Of a stretch of 64,000 bases of DNA, positions 19,502 through 29,456 are shown in pieces. A model generated the notes under the pieces. It searched no databases, was not told where the DNA came from, and saw nothing but the letters and a program-made list of their open reading frames with translations. A program made the position numbers and the translations under genes. This DNA comes from JACSRF01 sp963695505 (GTDB taxonomy: Bacteria; Chloroflexota; Anaerolineae; Promineifilales; Promineifilaceae). The stretch is taken from contig CAVOGX010000001.1 in assembly GCA_963695505.1 (NCBI GenBank), positions 218,560 through 282,559 on the forward strand, given 5' to 3'. The number at the start of each line of letters is the position of its first letter. Position 1 is the stretch's first letter.

Positions 19502-22109
19502 ATGAGTGAAAACAATTTCCTCAACAAAGCCCTCGATGACACGGTCCTCAACCGGCGCAGTTTCCTTAAATGGAGCGGTGCGCTGGGTGGAACGGCCGTG
19601 TTAGCTGGAGGGCTTTCATATGGTATGAAAATGGCCGAAGCAACCCCCGACGCTGCTGCCGCAGAAGGCGAATGGATTACCGCTGCCTGTTGGCATAACT
19701 GCGGTGGACAGCGCTGTTTGTTAAAGGCCCAGGTGGTCGATGGCGTTGTGCAAAAAGTAAAAACAGATGACACGCATCCCGACACCATGGAAACCCCGCA
19801 AATCAGAGCGTGCGCCCGCGGACGGGCGCAGCAGCAGCAGGCTTTTGGCGTTGACCGGTTGAAATACCCCATGAAACGCAAGAATTGGGAACCTGGCGGT
19901 GGCAAAAAAGAACTACGTGGCCAGGATGAATGGGTGCGAATCAGCTGGGATGAAGCACTGGACATCGTTGCCAGCGAGATTAAGCGTATCCAAGATACAC
20001 ATGGCAAAGAATCGATCTTGGAAGTTGGCAGCACCTTGCGCCGGACCATGACCCTTACAGGTGGAGCAGCTGGTACTTGGGGCACAACTTCCTGGGGGAC
20101 CTGGTATTATACCGGCCCTAAAATTGGCTTGGGCGATGGTTTATTTGAACACCAGCAACAACGATCGCCTGGACATGCAGAACAGTGATCTGATCGTCAT
20201 TTGGGGCGGCAATCCGGCCTGGAGCGCTCAGGGTAACAACATGTACTATTATCATGGGGCCAAAAAAGCCGGGGCCAAATTCATCTTCCTCGATCCCCTT
20301 TATAATGACTCAGCCATGGTGTTGGCCGATGATTGGGTGCCTGTTCGTCCCGGAACGGATCATGCTTTAGCCCTCGGTATGGCGCATACCTTACTCGTCA
20401 GAAGATGATCCCAAAACCAATCCGTTGATCGATTGGGATTTCCTCAACCGTTGCACGGTTGGCTTCGATAAAGATCATATGCCCGAAGGCGCCGACCCCA
20501 AAGAAAACTTCATGGACTATGCGCTGGGTACCTATGATGGCCAGCCTAAGACAGCTGAATGGGCTTCATCCATTTGTGGCGGTCGCCCCAAAAAGATTCG
20601 TTCACCTTGCGCGCGAGATTGCCACCACACCTCGCGTATCCCTGCTCACTGCCTGGTCTGTGGCTCGCACCAATAATTCTAGATTCCTGGCCGCAGATGT
20701 TCATGACCATTGGCTGTATGACCGGGCATATTGGCGAAGCGGGCCGTTGTACGGGCGTAAGCTGCTGGGAGAGAACGGCCGATGGCGGACCCTTCCTCAT
20801 CGGCAGCGGCGGCAGCGGCGTTCCCGGTCTTACCAGTGCGCCTGAAGAACAGGTTAAGCATCAAAATCAACAACAACGAGTTATGGGATGCCGTGATTTC
20901 AGGCAAATATACCGCCGGATACCAGGACGTGCGCGATGTCAACATTCAAATGATCATGCACGACGGTAGCTCTGCCTTAAACCAAAAAGTTGGCATGACC
21001 AAGGGTATTGAAGCCCATCGCAAGGTTGAATTTGTGCTTTCACTGAATTACGTCCTCAATACCAACTCCAAATATTCAGACGTTGTCCTGCCGGTCACCA
21101 CCCAGTGGGAACGTGATGGTTACATGAAAGGCAATCGTGACCATCTTATTTGGGCCGACAAATAACCGAACCTCTCTTTGAAGCAAAAGATGATGATTGG
21201 ATCGCGGCAGAACTAGGAAAACGGTTGGGGTTTGATCCCGATGAAATTAACCCGATGCCGCTGAAACAACAGATCTTCAATCAGCTTGGCGGGATCCTGG
21301 GTCATGAAGGATGATGGCTCAGATAAAGAACCGCTGCTGACGATTACGGCCGAAGACATTGCTGACATGGGTGTTGAAGGCGACGCCGCAGACAGGACGA
21401 ATCACGTTGACAGGAGTATAAAGAAAAAGGCATTTACACGGTTCGTCGTACAAAGGGGGATGCCCTCACCTTTATCGCACACGAAGCCTTCCGTAAAGAT
21501 CCCGAAGCCAATCCATTGGAACTCCCAGCGGCAAACTAGAGATTCATTGCCAGGACATCGCTGATTTTGTCAAAAATGCCGGCTTTAATGAAATTCGTCC
21601 CAATCCCAACCTACAATCCACCCATTGAGGGGTATGAGGATACGTTCGCCGATTGGGATAAGAAAGTAAAGGGTGATTATCCTTTGCAGCTCTTTACCAT
21701 TCATTATCGCCGCCGTTCACACTCCATTTTTGACAATATCCCCTGGTTGCGAGAGGCTTTCCCGCAAGAGTTCATCATAAATCCCATTGATGCCAGAGAG
21801 CGGGGAATTAAGCATGGTGATTATGCCAAAATCTGGAGCCGGCATGGGACGGTTGTCCGTCCCGTATATGTGTCCGAACGCATGATGCCGGGCGTTGTTA
21901 CTCTGGGTGAAGGCGCCTGGGCCGAGGTGGATGAGGCGACGGGAATTGACCAAGCAGGCGCAACAAACACCCTTAATGGCGCTATCCCCACAGGCCAGGG
22001 ACATCAAGGCTGGAATACGTGCAATGTACAGGTAGAACGTTACGGTGGACCCGGCTCGCTGACTCCTGATTACAAGTGGGAGCAACGGATTCCGATCAAG
22101 GAGGTATGA
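19502..22109 (+). pseudogene. dmsA: DmsA-like molybdopterin oxidoreductase catalytic subunit, many frameshifts
   Basis: A complete DMSO-reductase-family gene read through at least nine frame changes. The N-terminus has a Tat signal (RRSFLKWSGALGG) and the 4Fe-4S motif CWHNCGGQRC...RACARG. Later pieces include GGNPAWSAQGNNMYYYHGAKKAG (MGD contact), DDWVPVRPGTDHALALGM, MTGHIGEAGRCTGVSCWERTADGG, SKYSDVVLPVTTQWERDGY, SGKLEIHCQDIADF, and the C-terminal molybdopterin dinucleotide-binding domain (QLFTIHYRRRSHSIFDN, HQGWNTCNVQVERYGG). Frame changes fall near 20140, 20400, 20575, 20685, 20850, 21165, 21290, 21390-21425, 21530 and 21600. The amino-acid conservation throughout argues for sequencing error or very recent decay. 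A GGAGGA site precedes the ATG. Substrate (DMSO, TMAO or other) cannot be told. Confidence 0.85.
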
Positions 22110-22113
22110 GAGA

Positions 22114-22746
22114 ATGGCCAAGCAAATGGGCTTTTACTTTGACGCAAGTGCCTGCAACGGCTGTAAAGCTTGTGTCATTGCCTGTAAATCGAAAAATGCT
22201 CTGCCAACAGGGATTAACTTCCGGCAGGTTGTGCAGTATGGAGGCGGCAGCTGGATTACCCATCCAGAAGACAAGAGCTTGATGATGCCCAGCAACCTCT
22301 TTGTCTACTCAATTTCAGCAGCATGCATGCATTGCCAGAGTCCAAAGTGTGTTGAGATATGCCCCACAACAGCCCTGTTCAAAAGAGACGAAGATGGTGT
22401 TGTATTAATCGATGCGGAGAAGTGCATTGGCTGTCGTTATTGCGAGTGGGCTTGTCCATATGGTGCACCTCAATTTAATGAGGAATCTGGCAAAATGATG
22501 AAATGCGACTTTTGTGCAGATTTGCTTGCTGAAGGTCAACAGCCGTTCTGCACCTCAGCTTGCGTCATGCGTGCGCTAGAGTATGGCGAGCTCAGTGAGC
22601 TACAGGCAAAATACGGCCGAGTCAATGCCATCGAACCGTTGCCGGCAGCAAACATTACGGAACCAGCTCTAGTCATTACGCCGCACAAAGATGCGCAGTT
22701 TAGTGGCGAGGGTACCGGTCGGATTTTAGATCTGGAGGAGGTGTAG
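22114..22746 (+). CDS. dmsB: DmsB-like iron-sulfur subunit
   Basis: A 210-residue ferredoxin-like electron transfer subunit with four 4Fe-4S sites. Cys14, Cys17, Cys20 and Cys24 (CNGCKACVIAC) open the first; CMHCQSPKCVEICP, CIGCRYCEWACPYG and CDFCADLLAEGQQPFCTSAC give the rest. It passes electrons from the membrane anchor to the molybdenum subunit. It starts 4 bp after the dmsA stop and ends 2 bp before dmsC, so translation is probably coupled. The frame is intact, in contrast with dmsA. Confidence 0.93.
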   Translation: MAKQMGFYFDASACNGCKACVIACKSKNALPTGINFRQVVQYGGGSWITHPEDKSLMMPSNLFVYSISAACMHCQSPKCVEICPTTALFKRDEDGVVLIDAEKCIGCRYCEWACPYGAPQFNEESGKMMKCDFCADLLAEGQQPFCTSACVMRALEYGELSELQAKYGRVNAIEPLPAANITEPALVITPHKDAQFSGEGTGRILDLEEV

Positions 22747-22748
22747 CG

Positions 22749-23670
22749 ATGAGTGTGCGAGAATGGGCTTTGATTTTATTCACAATCCTGGGCCAAATGT
22801 CCGTCGGCGCATTTTTGGTACTGGGTTTTGTCCACTTCTTTGCGGCGCGCAAAGCTGGGATTGAAGAAGCTGATCGTCTTAGCGACCGCGCCCTGCTGGC
22901 GATTGGCCCAGTACTCATCTTGGGTCTTTTAGCTTCGCTCTTCCATTTGGGCAACCCACTGAATGCTTACAGAGCAGTTGCGAATGTTGGCACATCATGG
23001 CTGAGTCGCGAGATCCTTTCCGGTGTGATTTTTGTGGTCCTGGGCGGCCTCTTTGCCATTATGCAGTGGCGGAAAATGGGCAGCTTCACTCTGCGAAATA
23101 TTATTGCCTGGGTCACAGCCCTGGTTGGTCTGGTGTTAGTTTATAGTATGTCTCAAGTGTACATCCTGCCCACACAACCCGCCTGGGATTCATGGGCGAC
23201 CCCGGTTTCTTTCTTTGTCACCACGTTACTTCTCGGTTCTTTGGCCATGGGGGCAGCATTTGTGGCTAACAGCGCGTACCTAAAAAAGAGCGCCAATGCC
23301 AACCTTGAGACGCAGGCAGAAATATTGCGTGGTAGTCTGCGCTGGATAGCCTTGGCTTCAATCTTGCTATTAGGCGTTGAGCTCATCGTTTCACCCTTGT
23401 ACATTGCCAACCTTGCCATTGGTAGTAGTGTTGCCTTGGAAAGCGTCAGGTTAATGGTTGGAGAAATGGGCGTCGTGATGGCATTGCGGCTCATCCTGGT
23501 CTTTATCGGGGCCGGGGTGTTTGGGATCTTCATATATCAGAACACGCTCAGTGACAGGTAAAACCAGTTTCGTAAATGCATTTGCCTACGGCGCCTTCGC
23601 GCTTGTCCTCGTTGCTGAAGTGTTGGGCCGTTTCTTATTCTATGCCACGCATATCCGGATCGGTATTTAA
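22749..23670 (+). CDS. dmsC: DmsC-like membrane anchor subunit (copy 2), 3' frameshift
   Basis: Eight-helix anchor of a DmsABC-type enzyme, with SVREWALILFTILGQMSVGAFL at the start and TSWLSREILSG near residue 85. A GGAGGAGGTG site overlaps the end of dmsB. The frame breaks near 23550; the next frame continues FVNAFAYGAFALVLVAEVLGRFLFYATHIRIGI to a TAA at 23668-23670, which restores the family's typical end. About 307 residues after repair. Likely the true quinol-oxidising anchor because it is contiguous with dmsB. Confidence 0.87.
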
Positions 23671-23761
23671 TAAGAACCTGACTTTGAGGGTTTAATCAAG
23701 TCACAGGGGGGAGGCGCATGTAACACAGGGCCTCCCCCTTTAATCTTTTAGCGACGGTCAC

Positions 23762-24745
23762 ATGAATGGTGAACGGTGGGGTTTTGCGGCCGTTTTTCTC
23801 TTGATAGCGGGATTGTTTACGGTGACTGTGCAGGTCTCTGCTACTTTCCCATATCAAGCATCCGCCCAGCTCCCTGATCTTACAGGACATACGGCTACTA
23901 CCGCTGAACTGGCGACGGCGCGAGCCGAGTGGTTACAGTCAGCTCATGCTGATACATACGATAATGGGCTCGGGGCTGATACGACTTGTGCGCGCTGTAA
24001 GTCTCCTTTGAATTGGGATCCTACGCAGGAAGCGGCCGCGCAGCAAGCGCTGGACTGTGGCTCTTGTAAACGGGTGCCAGGTGAGGAAAGGCCGGTATTG
24101 TCTGAGGGAACACAAGTGCCCCAAGCAGAATGGCGGAACATCACCTGCGAGGTATGCCATATACCAGTTGGTGATTCATACAATACAGGCCTTGCTTTTT
24201 GGGATCAGTTTACAGGTCGTTATGAGCCCGTAGCAACGGCAACAGAGCTGTGTGCAAAGTGTCATGCCGGCCAGCACGGCTTTGAAGTGGTCGAAGAGCA
24301 GGAAGCTTCACTAGCCCACGAGCAGATGGAGTGTACAGATTGTCATGGGTCCCATGGCGCATCCTTGTCCTGTACGGAATGCCACAACCCACTGGCTGGT
24401 TCTGGATCCTTTGAGCATACTCGTCACCCCAATGTAAACTGCACAGCCTGTCACGATGCGGGCAATCTTAGCATATGGCTAGATCCAGATTCTAATTCGG
24501 TCCACTTTGGCGAATATGTGACGCGCCGCTTTGCGCACACGCTCACCTCCTGGCCCTCGCACAACCTTTCTTTAAATGTGAAATGCCAGCGTTGCCACCA
24601 TCCTCTTGGAGACCAGAGTGCGGTCATCGTCACCCATGTTGGTTGTAATGAATGCCATGAACATCCCTATGGTGCTGTTTCTGAATGGTGCATGTATTTT
24701 CAACGAGACGCGAACCCCCATGCTACACCAACACCAATGCCATAA
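23762..24745 (+). CDS. Multihaem c-type cytochrome with two CxxCK motifs
   Basis: A 327-residue exported protein (signal peptide about 1-32, GFAAVFLLIAGLFTVTVQVSA). It has seven CxxCH haem motifs, the first at Cys129 (CEVCH), then CAKCH, CTDCH, CTECH, CTACH, CQRCH and CNECH, and two CxxCK motifs at 76-80 (CARCK) and 99-103 (CGSCK). CxxCK is the lysine-ligated active-site haem motif known from NrfA nitrite reductase, but here the family is different. The neighbour at 24720 is a homologue (both share HADTY, then Cys-rich NWDP). Probably an electron carrier or reductase between the Dms complex and the cell surface; substrate unknown. Confidence 0.85.
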   Translation: MNGERWGFAAVFLLIAGLFTVTVQVSATFPYQASAQLPDLTGHTATTAELATARAEWLQSAHADTYDNGLGADTTCARCKSPLNWDPTQEAAAQQALDCGSCKRVPGEERPVLSEGTQVPQAEWRNITCEVCHIPVGDSYNTGLAFWDQFTGRYEPVATATELCAKCHAGQHGFEVVEEQEASLAHEQMECTDCHGSHGASLSCTECHNPLAGSGSFEHTRHPNVNCTACHDAGNLSIWLDPDSNSVHFGEYVTRRFAHTLTSWPSHNLSLNVKCQRCHHPLGDQSAVIVTHVGCNECHEHPYGAVSEWCMYFQRDANPHATPTPMP

Positions 24746-25610
24746 GCGAAATCGTTTATTATTTATGCTTCTAGCCATCATACTGGGGGCCTGCGAAGAG
24801 CAGGCTCCATCGATTTCTGATGCGCCACCTCCGGAATTGGCCCAAACGGCCGTTGCCAGCAACCAAAAAGAGCAAACCCGCTGGGAAGAGGGCCCCCATG
24901 CTGATACGTACGCCTTGGAAAAGGGGCCCAATACCTATTGCGCCAAATGTCACGCACCAACCAATTGGGATCCGGGGGCAACAATTGACAGCCCACCCAA
25001 TTGCGTTTCCTGTAAATTCCCCTTTGAGGCCAGCCCGCGTTCTGCGATCAGCAACCCTCTGATCGCAGAAGAAGATTGGGCAAGCGTTGGCTGTAATGTT
25101 TGTCACCGGGAACAAAATGGCGCTATCGATCCGGAAATGGCCTGGTTTGATGGGGCTACCGGCTATTATGAGACAATAACCAGCGCAACCGAACTGTGTG
25201 AAAAATGCCACCTTAACAATGAGACCTTGCAGCATAAGCGGGACCTTGCAGGCGGTGCCCACGCTGAGTTTTCATGTACAGAGTGTCACGATGCGCATAG
25301 CACAGAGGCCAGCTGCACCGATTGCCACCAGGAGGTATTAATTGATCCCCTGGTAGACCATATGCAATACAGCGAAACACATCCCAACTTAACCTGCGTG
25401 GCCTGCCATGATGCGTCAGGATTACAGGCTAAACCTGATCCAGAGAACAGATGGGTAACCTTTCGGACAACAGAGCTGATGGGTCGCATCTCCAGCAAGC
25501 CATACCAATCGCACATTGTGCAACGCTCCGTTAATTGTCGGCGATGTCATTATGCTAACAACCCATGGGCACTCGATGAAGTTCAAGAGCTTACAATCGA
25601 TGAGGGTTAG
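24720..25610 (+). CDS. Multihaem cytochrome c lipoprotein with CxxCK motif
   Basis: A 296-residue lipoprotein: LLFMLLAIILGACEEQ gives a lipobox Cys at about residue 23. The ATG at 24720 overlaps the previous cytochrome by 26 bases; a longer frame from 24606 would destroy the signal. Seven CxxCH motifs (first CAKCH at 74-78) and one CxxCK (CVSCK, 95-99). It is a tandem paralogue of the upstream cytochrome; the CxxCK at 99-103 there aligns with the one here, while the upstream CARCK aligns with a normal CAKCH. Lipid anchoring suggests it stays at the outer face of the membrane. Confidence 0.85.
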   Translation: MLHQHQCHKRNRLLFMLLAIILGACEEQAPSISDAPPPELAQTAVASNQKEQTRWEEGPHADTYALEKGPNTYCAKCHAPTNWDPGATIDSPPNCVSCKFPFEASPRSAISNPLIAEEDWASVGCNVCHREQNGAIDPEMAWFDGATGYYETITSATELCEKCHLNNETLQHKRDLAGGAHAEFSCTECHDAHSTEASCTDCHQEVLIDPLVDHMQYSETHPNLTCVACHDASGLQAKPDPENRWVTFRTTELMGRISSKPYQSHIVQRSVNCRRCHYANNPWALDEVQELTIDEG

Positions 25611-27528
25611 AATAGCAGACCTACCATTCAAGGTGCAGGCTGCAGCCAGCCAGCGTTTCAGCATGCTGGTCTTGGCTTGTGCGGGTCTGGCCCTCTTGTT
25701 TTTCACCACGGTAAAACCAACAAATGGACAATCAGACTTTTTAGAGGTTCATCTTGAATGGCCAAATGAGGGCGAAACATTATATGCTGGCCCAAGTTCA
25801 TTACTCTACAAAGTCCCAATAAAGGGGTGGATAAATACAATAGCGTTTAGCGAAGAAGATATTGTGGTAACGCTTGATATTTACAAAGGTTCAACCCCTG
25901 TTGGGAGCCTGCAAACTATCCCGGATTCCGACGGACATTTTGAGTTCTATGCCACAGTAAATCCTGAAGGCTCCACCGAAGAATTCAGCATCGCCTTTAA
26001 CGATTGTGGCGAACTTTGCCATAGTCCTGGCAACATCAATTTTCAACCGGGCAAGCTGCAATTACGCGTTACCGCCACGGATCCGGACGGCAATCAAGCG
26101 TTTGTTGAGCGCCAAATTACCATTGATATTGCTGAGCTGGCAACCGTTCCGGTAACGGTGGTGTTAGCAGATCTTCCTGAACAGCCTGTGGGCAATGTCA
26201 ATGTTGCTGCTTCAACGTGGGTTTATATGTGGCGGGCTCGATTTGGGCATGGCATTACAGATGAAAGGGGAGAAGCAGCTGTTCAGGTAGAAGCACTCAG
26301 CCAATCAGCGACGGAATACCTATTTTCTGTGCCCCCAACAGTTATTAATGGGGTGCTGTACGAAGGGGTCGCACCTGTCCCCGTCCAATTACCACCAGGA
26401 GCAAGCTTTGCTTCCCCCATAACATTAACCGTAAATGCTTACACTGGCGCTATATCTGGTCAAATATTAGGAATGCCAGTTGGAGCAAAAGAAGACATAT
26501 CAGTTTGGGCGATTAGGCTACCTGATGGGGAAAGTTATCAGGCCGATTTATCTATTGAGGGCGGCTACGCTTTCCCATCGCTGCCAATTGATCGTTATTT
26601 AATTGCTATCGAAAATGGTAAGGCATTTGAAAACGGATTTTCGATCGCTCCCCAAAGCACCGATCTACTTAATACACTTGAGGCAGTGGTTGACATGCCG
26701 TTGGAAAAGACAGCGGGCAATCAATTAAGCGGGCGGGTGCTGAACGAGGCGCACAAAATTTTACCTTTTGCCTGGGTCACCCTGGAAGAGGGGGGCAAAA
26801 CTTCTCGCGTATTGCTTGATTCCGGTACCTTCGCATTCATTGGATTGCCGCCTAAATCTTTTCAAGTGAGCGTAAGCGCTCCGGGCTATTACAGCCAAGT
26901 GCAGCAAGTTGACCTTTCATCAGGTTCTCGTTCAGATATCGACCTGATTCTGACGGAGCAACCTGAAACGCGGATGGTACCCTGGGGGAGTGGCGCTGTG
27001 GTTTGTCCGCCAGAAACGCAGGTCATTCTCGAGGGTGGCAGTCTGGTTCTGGAAAAAGGTTGGATTTGGGGTGAAAACGACACGGGCGCGCCTTTGACAA
27101 TTCAAACACCGGTGGCGGATATCAACCTGACGAAAGGGCGATTTGCTCTGGCCTATTTGCCTGGGGAGCAGGCATGGTTGTATCAATTTAGCGGCCGTGC
27201 CCAAGTACAAGACCATCAAGGTCTGGAAACTATCGTGCTGCAATCCAATCAAATGGTCAATCTGCTAAACGATGAAGGTTTGCGCGCCGTTTCTTATAAC
27301 CCGGTTGTTGTCGACGCCCTGGATCCAACCAGCAATTTACCTATTTTGCCGACCTGGGAACCCACCCTCCGCACGCGCCTGCATGACCGCCTGGCGCATT
27401 TTGGGGTAAATACGGCGCAAGTCATTACATTTGTCACTTATTTCATAGTGCTATTGACCCTATTTATACTCCCTTGGACAGCCTTATACTGGGGATGGAA
27501 ACGAAATACGGCTAAACGTGAGCAATAG
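25600..27528 (+). CDS. Large surface protein: carboxypeptidase-regulatory-like and FecR-like domains, C-terminal membrane anchor
   Basis: About 642 residues. An N-terminal hydrophobic signal segment (FSMLVLACAGLALLFF) is followed by beta-sandwich regions: an Ig-like LDIYKGSTPVGSLQTIPDSDGHFEFYATV, a carboxypeptidase-regulatory-like unit (LSGRVLNEAHKILPFAWVTLEEGG...GFIGLPP) and a FecR-like stretch near the end (VILEGGSLVLEKGWIWG...TPVADINLTKGRFAL). A single C-terminal helix (VITFVTYFIVLLTLFILPW) plus basic tail anchors it. The ATG at 25600 overlaps the cytochrome stop; an ATG at 25576 is also possible. Likely a surface scaffold for the cytochromes. Function inferred only from position. Confidence 0.7.
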   Translation: MRVRIADLPFKVQAAASQRFSMLVLACAGLALLFFTTVKPTNGQSDFLEVHLEWPNEGETLYAGPSSLLYKVPIKGWINTIAFSEEDIVVTLDIYKGSTPVGSLQTIPDSDGHFEFYATVNPEGSTEEFSIAFNDCGELCHSPGNINFQPGKLQLRVTATDPDGNQAFVERQITIDIAELATVPVTVVLADLPEQPVGNVNVAASTWVYMWRARFGHGITDERGEAAVQVEALSQSATEYLFSVPPTVINGVLYEGVAPVPVQLPPGASFASPITLTVNAYTGAISGQILGMPVGAKEDISVWAIRLPDGESYQADLSIEGGYAFPSLPIDRYLIAIENGKAFENGFSIAPQSTDLLNTLEAVVDMPLEKTAGNQLSGRVLNEAHKILPFAWVTLEEGGKTSRVLLDSGTFAFIGLPPKSFQVSVSAPGYYSQVQQVDLSSGSRSDIDLILTEQPETRMVPWGSGAVVCPPETQVILEGGSLVLEKGWIWGENDTGAPLTIQTPVADINLTKGRFALAYLPGEQAWLYQFSGRAQVQDHQGLETIVLQSNQMVNLLNDEGLRAVSYNPVVVDALDPTSNLPILPTWEPTLRTRLHDRLAHFGVNTAQVITFVTYFIVLLTLFILPWTALYWGWKRNTAKREQ

Positions 27529-27545
27529 GACTCTGGAGGAATTTA

Positions 27546-28253
27546 ATGAAGGAAACGACCGAATTAACCACCCAACAGTGGCAGATCAATCTGACGGGAG
27601 AGCTGTTGCTGTTTAGCCTGTTAGGGAAGATGCTGCTGCAAATCCCGGAAAAGAGCTGGTTACAGCCACTGATCGACGAAGATCTATTCACAGAAGCACC
27701 GTTTGCCGGTCAACAGACTGATGTCATCGCCGGGCTTGCTTTGCTTGAGAATTGGAGCCGGGAATATGTCGACGATATTCCTCTAGAAATAATTACTGAT
27801 TTGAAAGCGGATTACACGCGGCTGTTTACCGGCCTGATAAAAATACCTGTAGCTCCGTGGGAGTCCGTGTTCTTTACCGAAGAACGGCTTGTTTTTCAGG
27901 AGCAGACGCAGGATGTGCGGGCCTGGTATAAGCGTTACGGCATGAAAGTCAACAATGCCTACAAAGAGCCTGAAGACCATGTTGGATTGGAGCTGGCCTT
28001 CATGGGTCACCTGGCTAAATTAGGACTGGCGGCGCTTGGGGAGAATAATCAAATTGTTTTTGAGCAATCCCTGGCTGCACAGCGCGAGTTTGCCGCTAAA
28101 CATTTGTTCCTTTGGGTTCCACTGTGGTGCAATCTGATTGGGGAGCACGCACAAACTAAATTTTATCGCGGTTTGGCCCTGATTGTTCGCGGCGCGTTAA
28201 ATGAATTGGCCACTCTCTTACAGATCCCTATTCCTGAGGTTGCCCGGTCGTGA
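27546..28253 (+). CDS. TorD/DmsD-family molybdoenzyme chaperone
   Basis: A 235-residue all-helical protein with the TorD family core: LKADYTRLFTGLIKIPVAPWESVFFTEERLVFQ and the signature EPEDHVGLELAFMGHLAKL. TorD/DmsD proteins bind the Tat signal of a molybdoenzyme and hold it for cofactor insertion; dmsA, with a clear Tat signal, is the obvious client. A CTGGAGGAA site precedes the ATG, and the stop overlaps the next gene by four bases. Confidence 0.88.
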   Translation: MKETTELTTQQWQINLTGELLLFSLLGKMLLQIPEKSWLQPLIDEDLFTEAPFAGQQTDVIAGLALLENWSREYVDDIPLEIITDLKADYTRLFTGLIKIPVAPWESVFFTEERLVFQEQTQDVRAWYKRYGMKVNNAYKEPEDHVGLELAFMGHLAKLGLAALGENNQIVFEQSLAAQREFAAKHLFLWVPLWCNLIGEHAQTKFYRGLALIVRGALNELATLLQIPIPEVARS

Positions 28254-29434
28254 ACCTCCTGGCGTTGGCGGAACGGCTGGGAGAAGTGATGGGGTCGGCG
28301 ACCGTTTCCTTTGCGCCGGATCGCTGTTTGCATGCCCTGGATAAATTCTCCACCTGCACCGCTTGCCAGAACATCTGCCCGGTTGGGGCAATTCAATTTG
28401 AACCGCCACCAGCCCTTTCCAGTGATGAGTGTCAGCAATGCCGGGCCTGTTTGCCTGTTTGCCCGGTAGGCGCATATGCAGCCGATGACGAGGCGGAGGC
28501 GCTGCTAAATTGTGCACGCCACCTGGGCGTCAAATCTTTTGAGGTTTTGTGTGCCCTTAACCCAAACTTTGAGCTTGGCGATCCACAAGCCGCCGCTGCT
28601 GTCCGTATTCGGGGATGCCTGGCTGGGCTGGGCGTGGGCGCTTATCTGGGTCTGGTAAATCAAGGATTTGCCAAGATCATGGTGCGGCTAGACGCCTGCG
28701 CTAATTGTCCCTGGAGCAGCCTGCAGTCGCAAATAGAAGCGCAAATATCAAAAGCACAGCAGATTCTGGCTGCCTGGAATCTGGGCGAAACGCTGGTTTG
28801 TGTTCAGCCCAAAATGAGTGACTTAATAAAACGACCGTTTTGGCAAGCCGCTTCCCCTCCGGTATCACGCCGCGGCCTTTTTCGTGGGCAAGATAGGGCG
28901 AAAGATTCCGAGCCCAAAAGGGAAGGGGAAGACGTCGATAAAAGCAATCCTTTTGGTGAGCGCCTGCGGCTCTTGCGAGCTTTCATGAAGTTGCCGGCCC
29001 CAGAATTTGATGATTTTATATTGAAGGATCTGGATTTTGCGCTTATTACCGTGAATGAGGAATGTACAGCCTGCGGTGTTTGCAGCCGTGCTTGCCCGAC
29101 CGGGGCTTTACAAATGGCGTTAGACAAGGATTCTTTTCAACTACTTTTTACGCCGCAGGCATGTATCAATTGCCAAATTTGCAGTCATCTTTGTACCCCA
29201 AATGCGCTCACAATCAGCCCGGTTTTCAGGTACGATCAAATTTTCAGTTCAAGTGCTGACCAGATTTTGCAAGAAGGAAACGTAACGCGTTGCGCAAAAT
29301 GCAATATGCCTTTTGCCAGCAGAGTTGCCGCTACTCTTTGCCCGGCTTGTGCATTCCGCCAGCAGAATCGTTTTGGCGCGGCGATACCGCCAGGATTAGC
29401 AGCAAACTTGCGAATGAGTGAAATACCAGACTAA
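28250..29434 (+). CDS. Polyferredoxin-type 4Fe-4S protein
   Basis: A 394-residue soluble protein starting with GTG inside the torD stop (GTGA overlap). Cluster motifs: CTACQNICPVGAIQF with upstream CLHALDKFS, CQQCRACLPVCPVGAY, CTACGVCSRACPTGAL, CINCQICSHLCTPNAL, and a C-terminal rubredoxin-like CAKCNMPF...CPAC. The middle (about 85-200) has CLAGLGVGAYLGL and CANCPW resembling a hydrogenase-delta-like module. No signal peptide, so it is cytoplasmic and may deliver electrons for maturation. Function unknown. Confidence 0.8.
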   Translation: MNLLALAERLGEVMGSATVSFAPDRCLHALDKFSTCTACQNICPVGAIQFEPPPALSSDECQQCRACLPVCPVGAYAADDEAEALLNCARHLGVKSFEVLCALNPNFELGDPQAAAAVRIRGCLAGLGVGAYLGLVNQGFAKIMVRLDACANCPWSSLQSQIEAQISKAQQILAAWNLGETLVCVQPKMSDLIKRPFWQAASPPVSRRGLFRGQDRAKDSEPKREGEDVDKSNPFGERLRLLRAFMKLPAPEFDDFILKDLDFALITVNEECTACGVCSRACPTGALQMALDKDSFQLLFTPQACINCQICSHLCTPNALTISPVFRYDQIFSSSADQILQEGNVTRCAKCNMPFASRVAATLCPACAFRQQNRFGAAIPPGLAANLRMSEIPD

Positions 29435-29456
29435 TGGCAGGCCAGAGGAATGAGTT

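Noticed and set aside
19498..20085. A 195-codon minus-strand frame opposite dmsA
   Set aside because: Antisense to the Tat signal and cluster-binding part of DmsA; low-complexity Ser/Arg-rich translation.
24606..24719. Upstream extension of the second cytochrome
   Set aside because: It would bury the lipoprotein signal and overlaps the first cytochrome by over 100 bases; the ATG at 24720 gives a proper lipobox.
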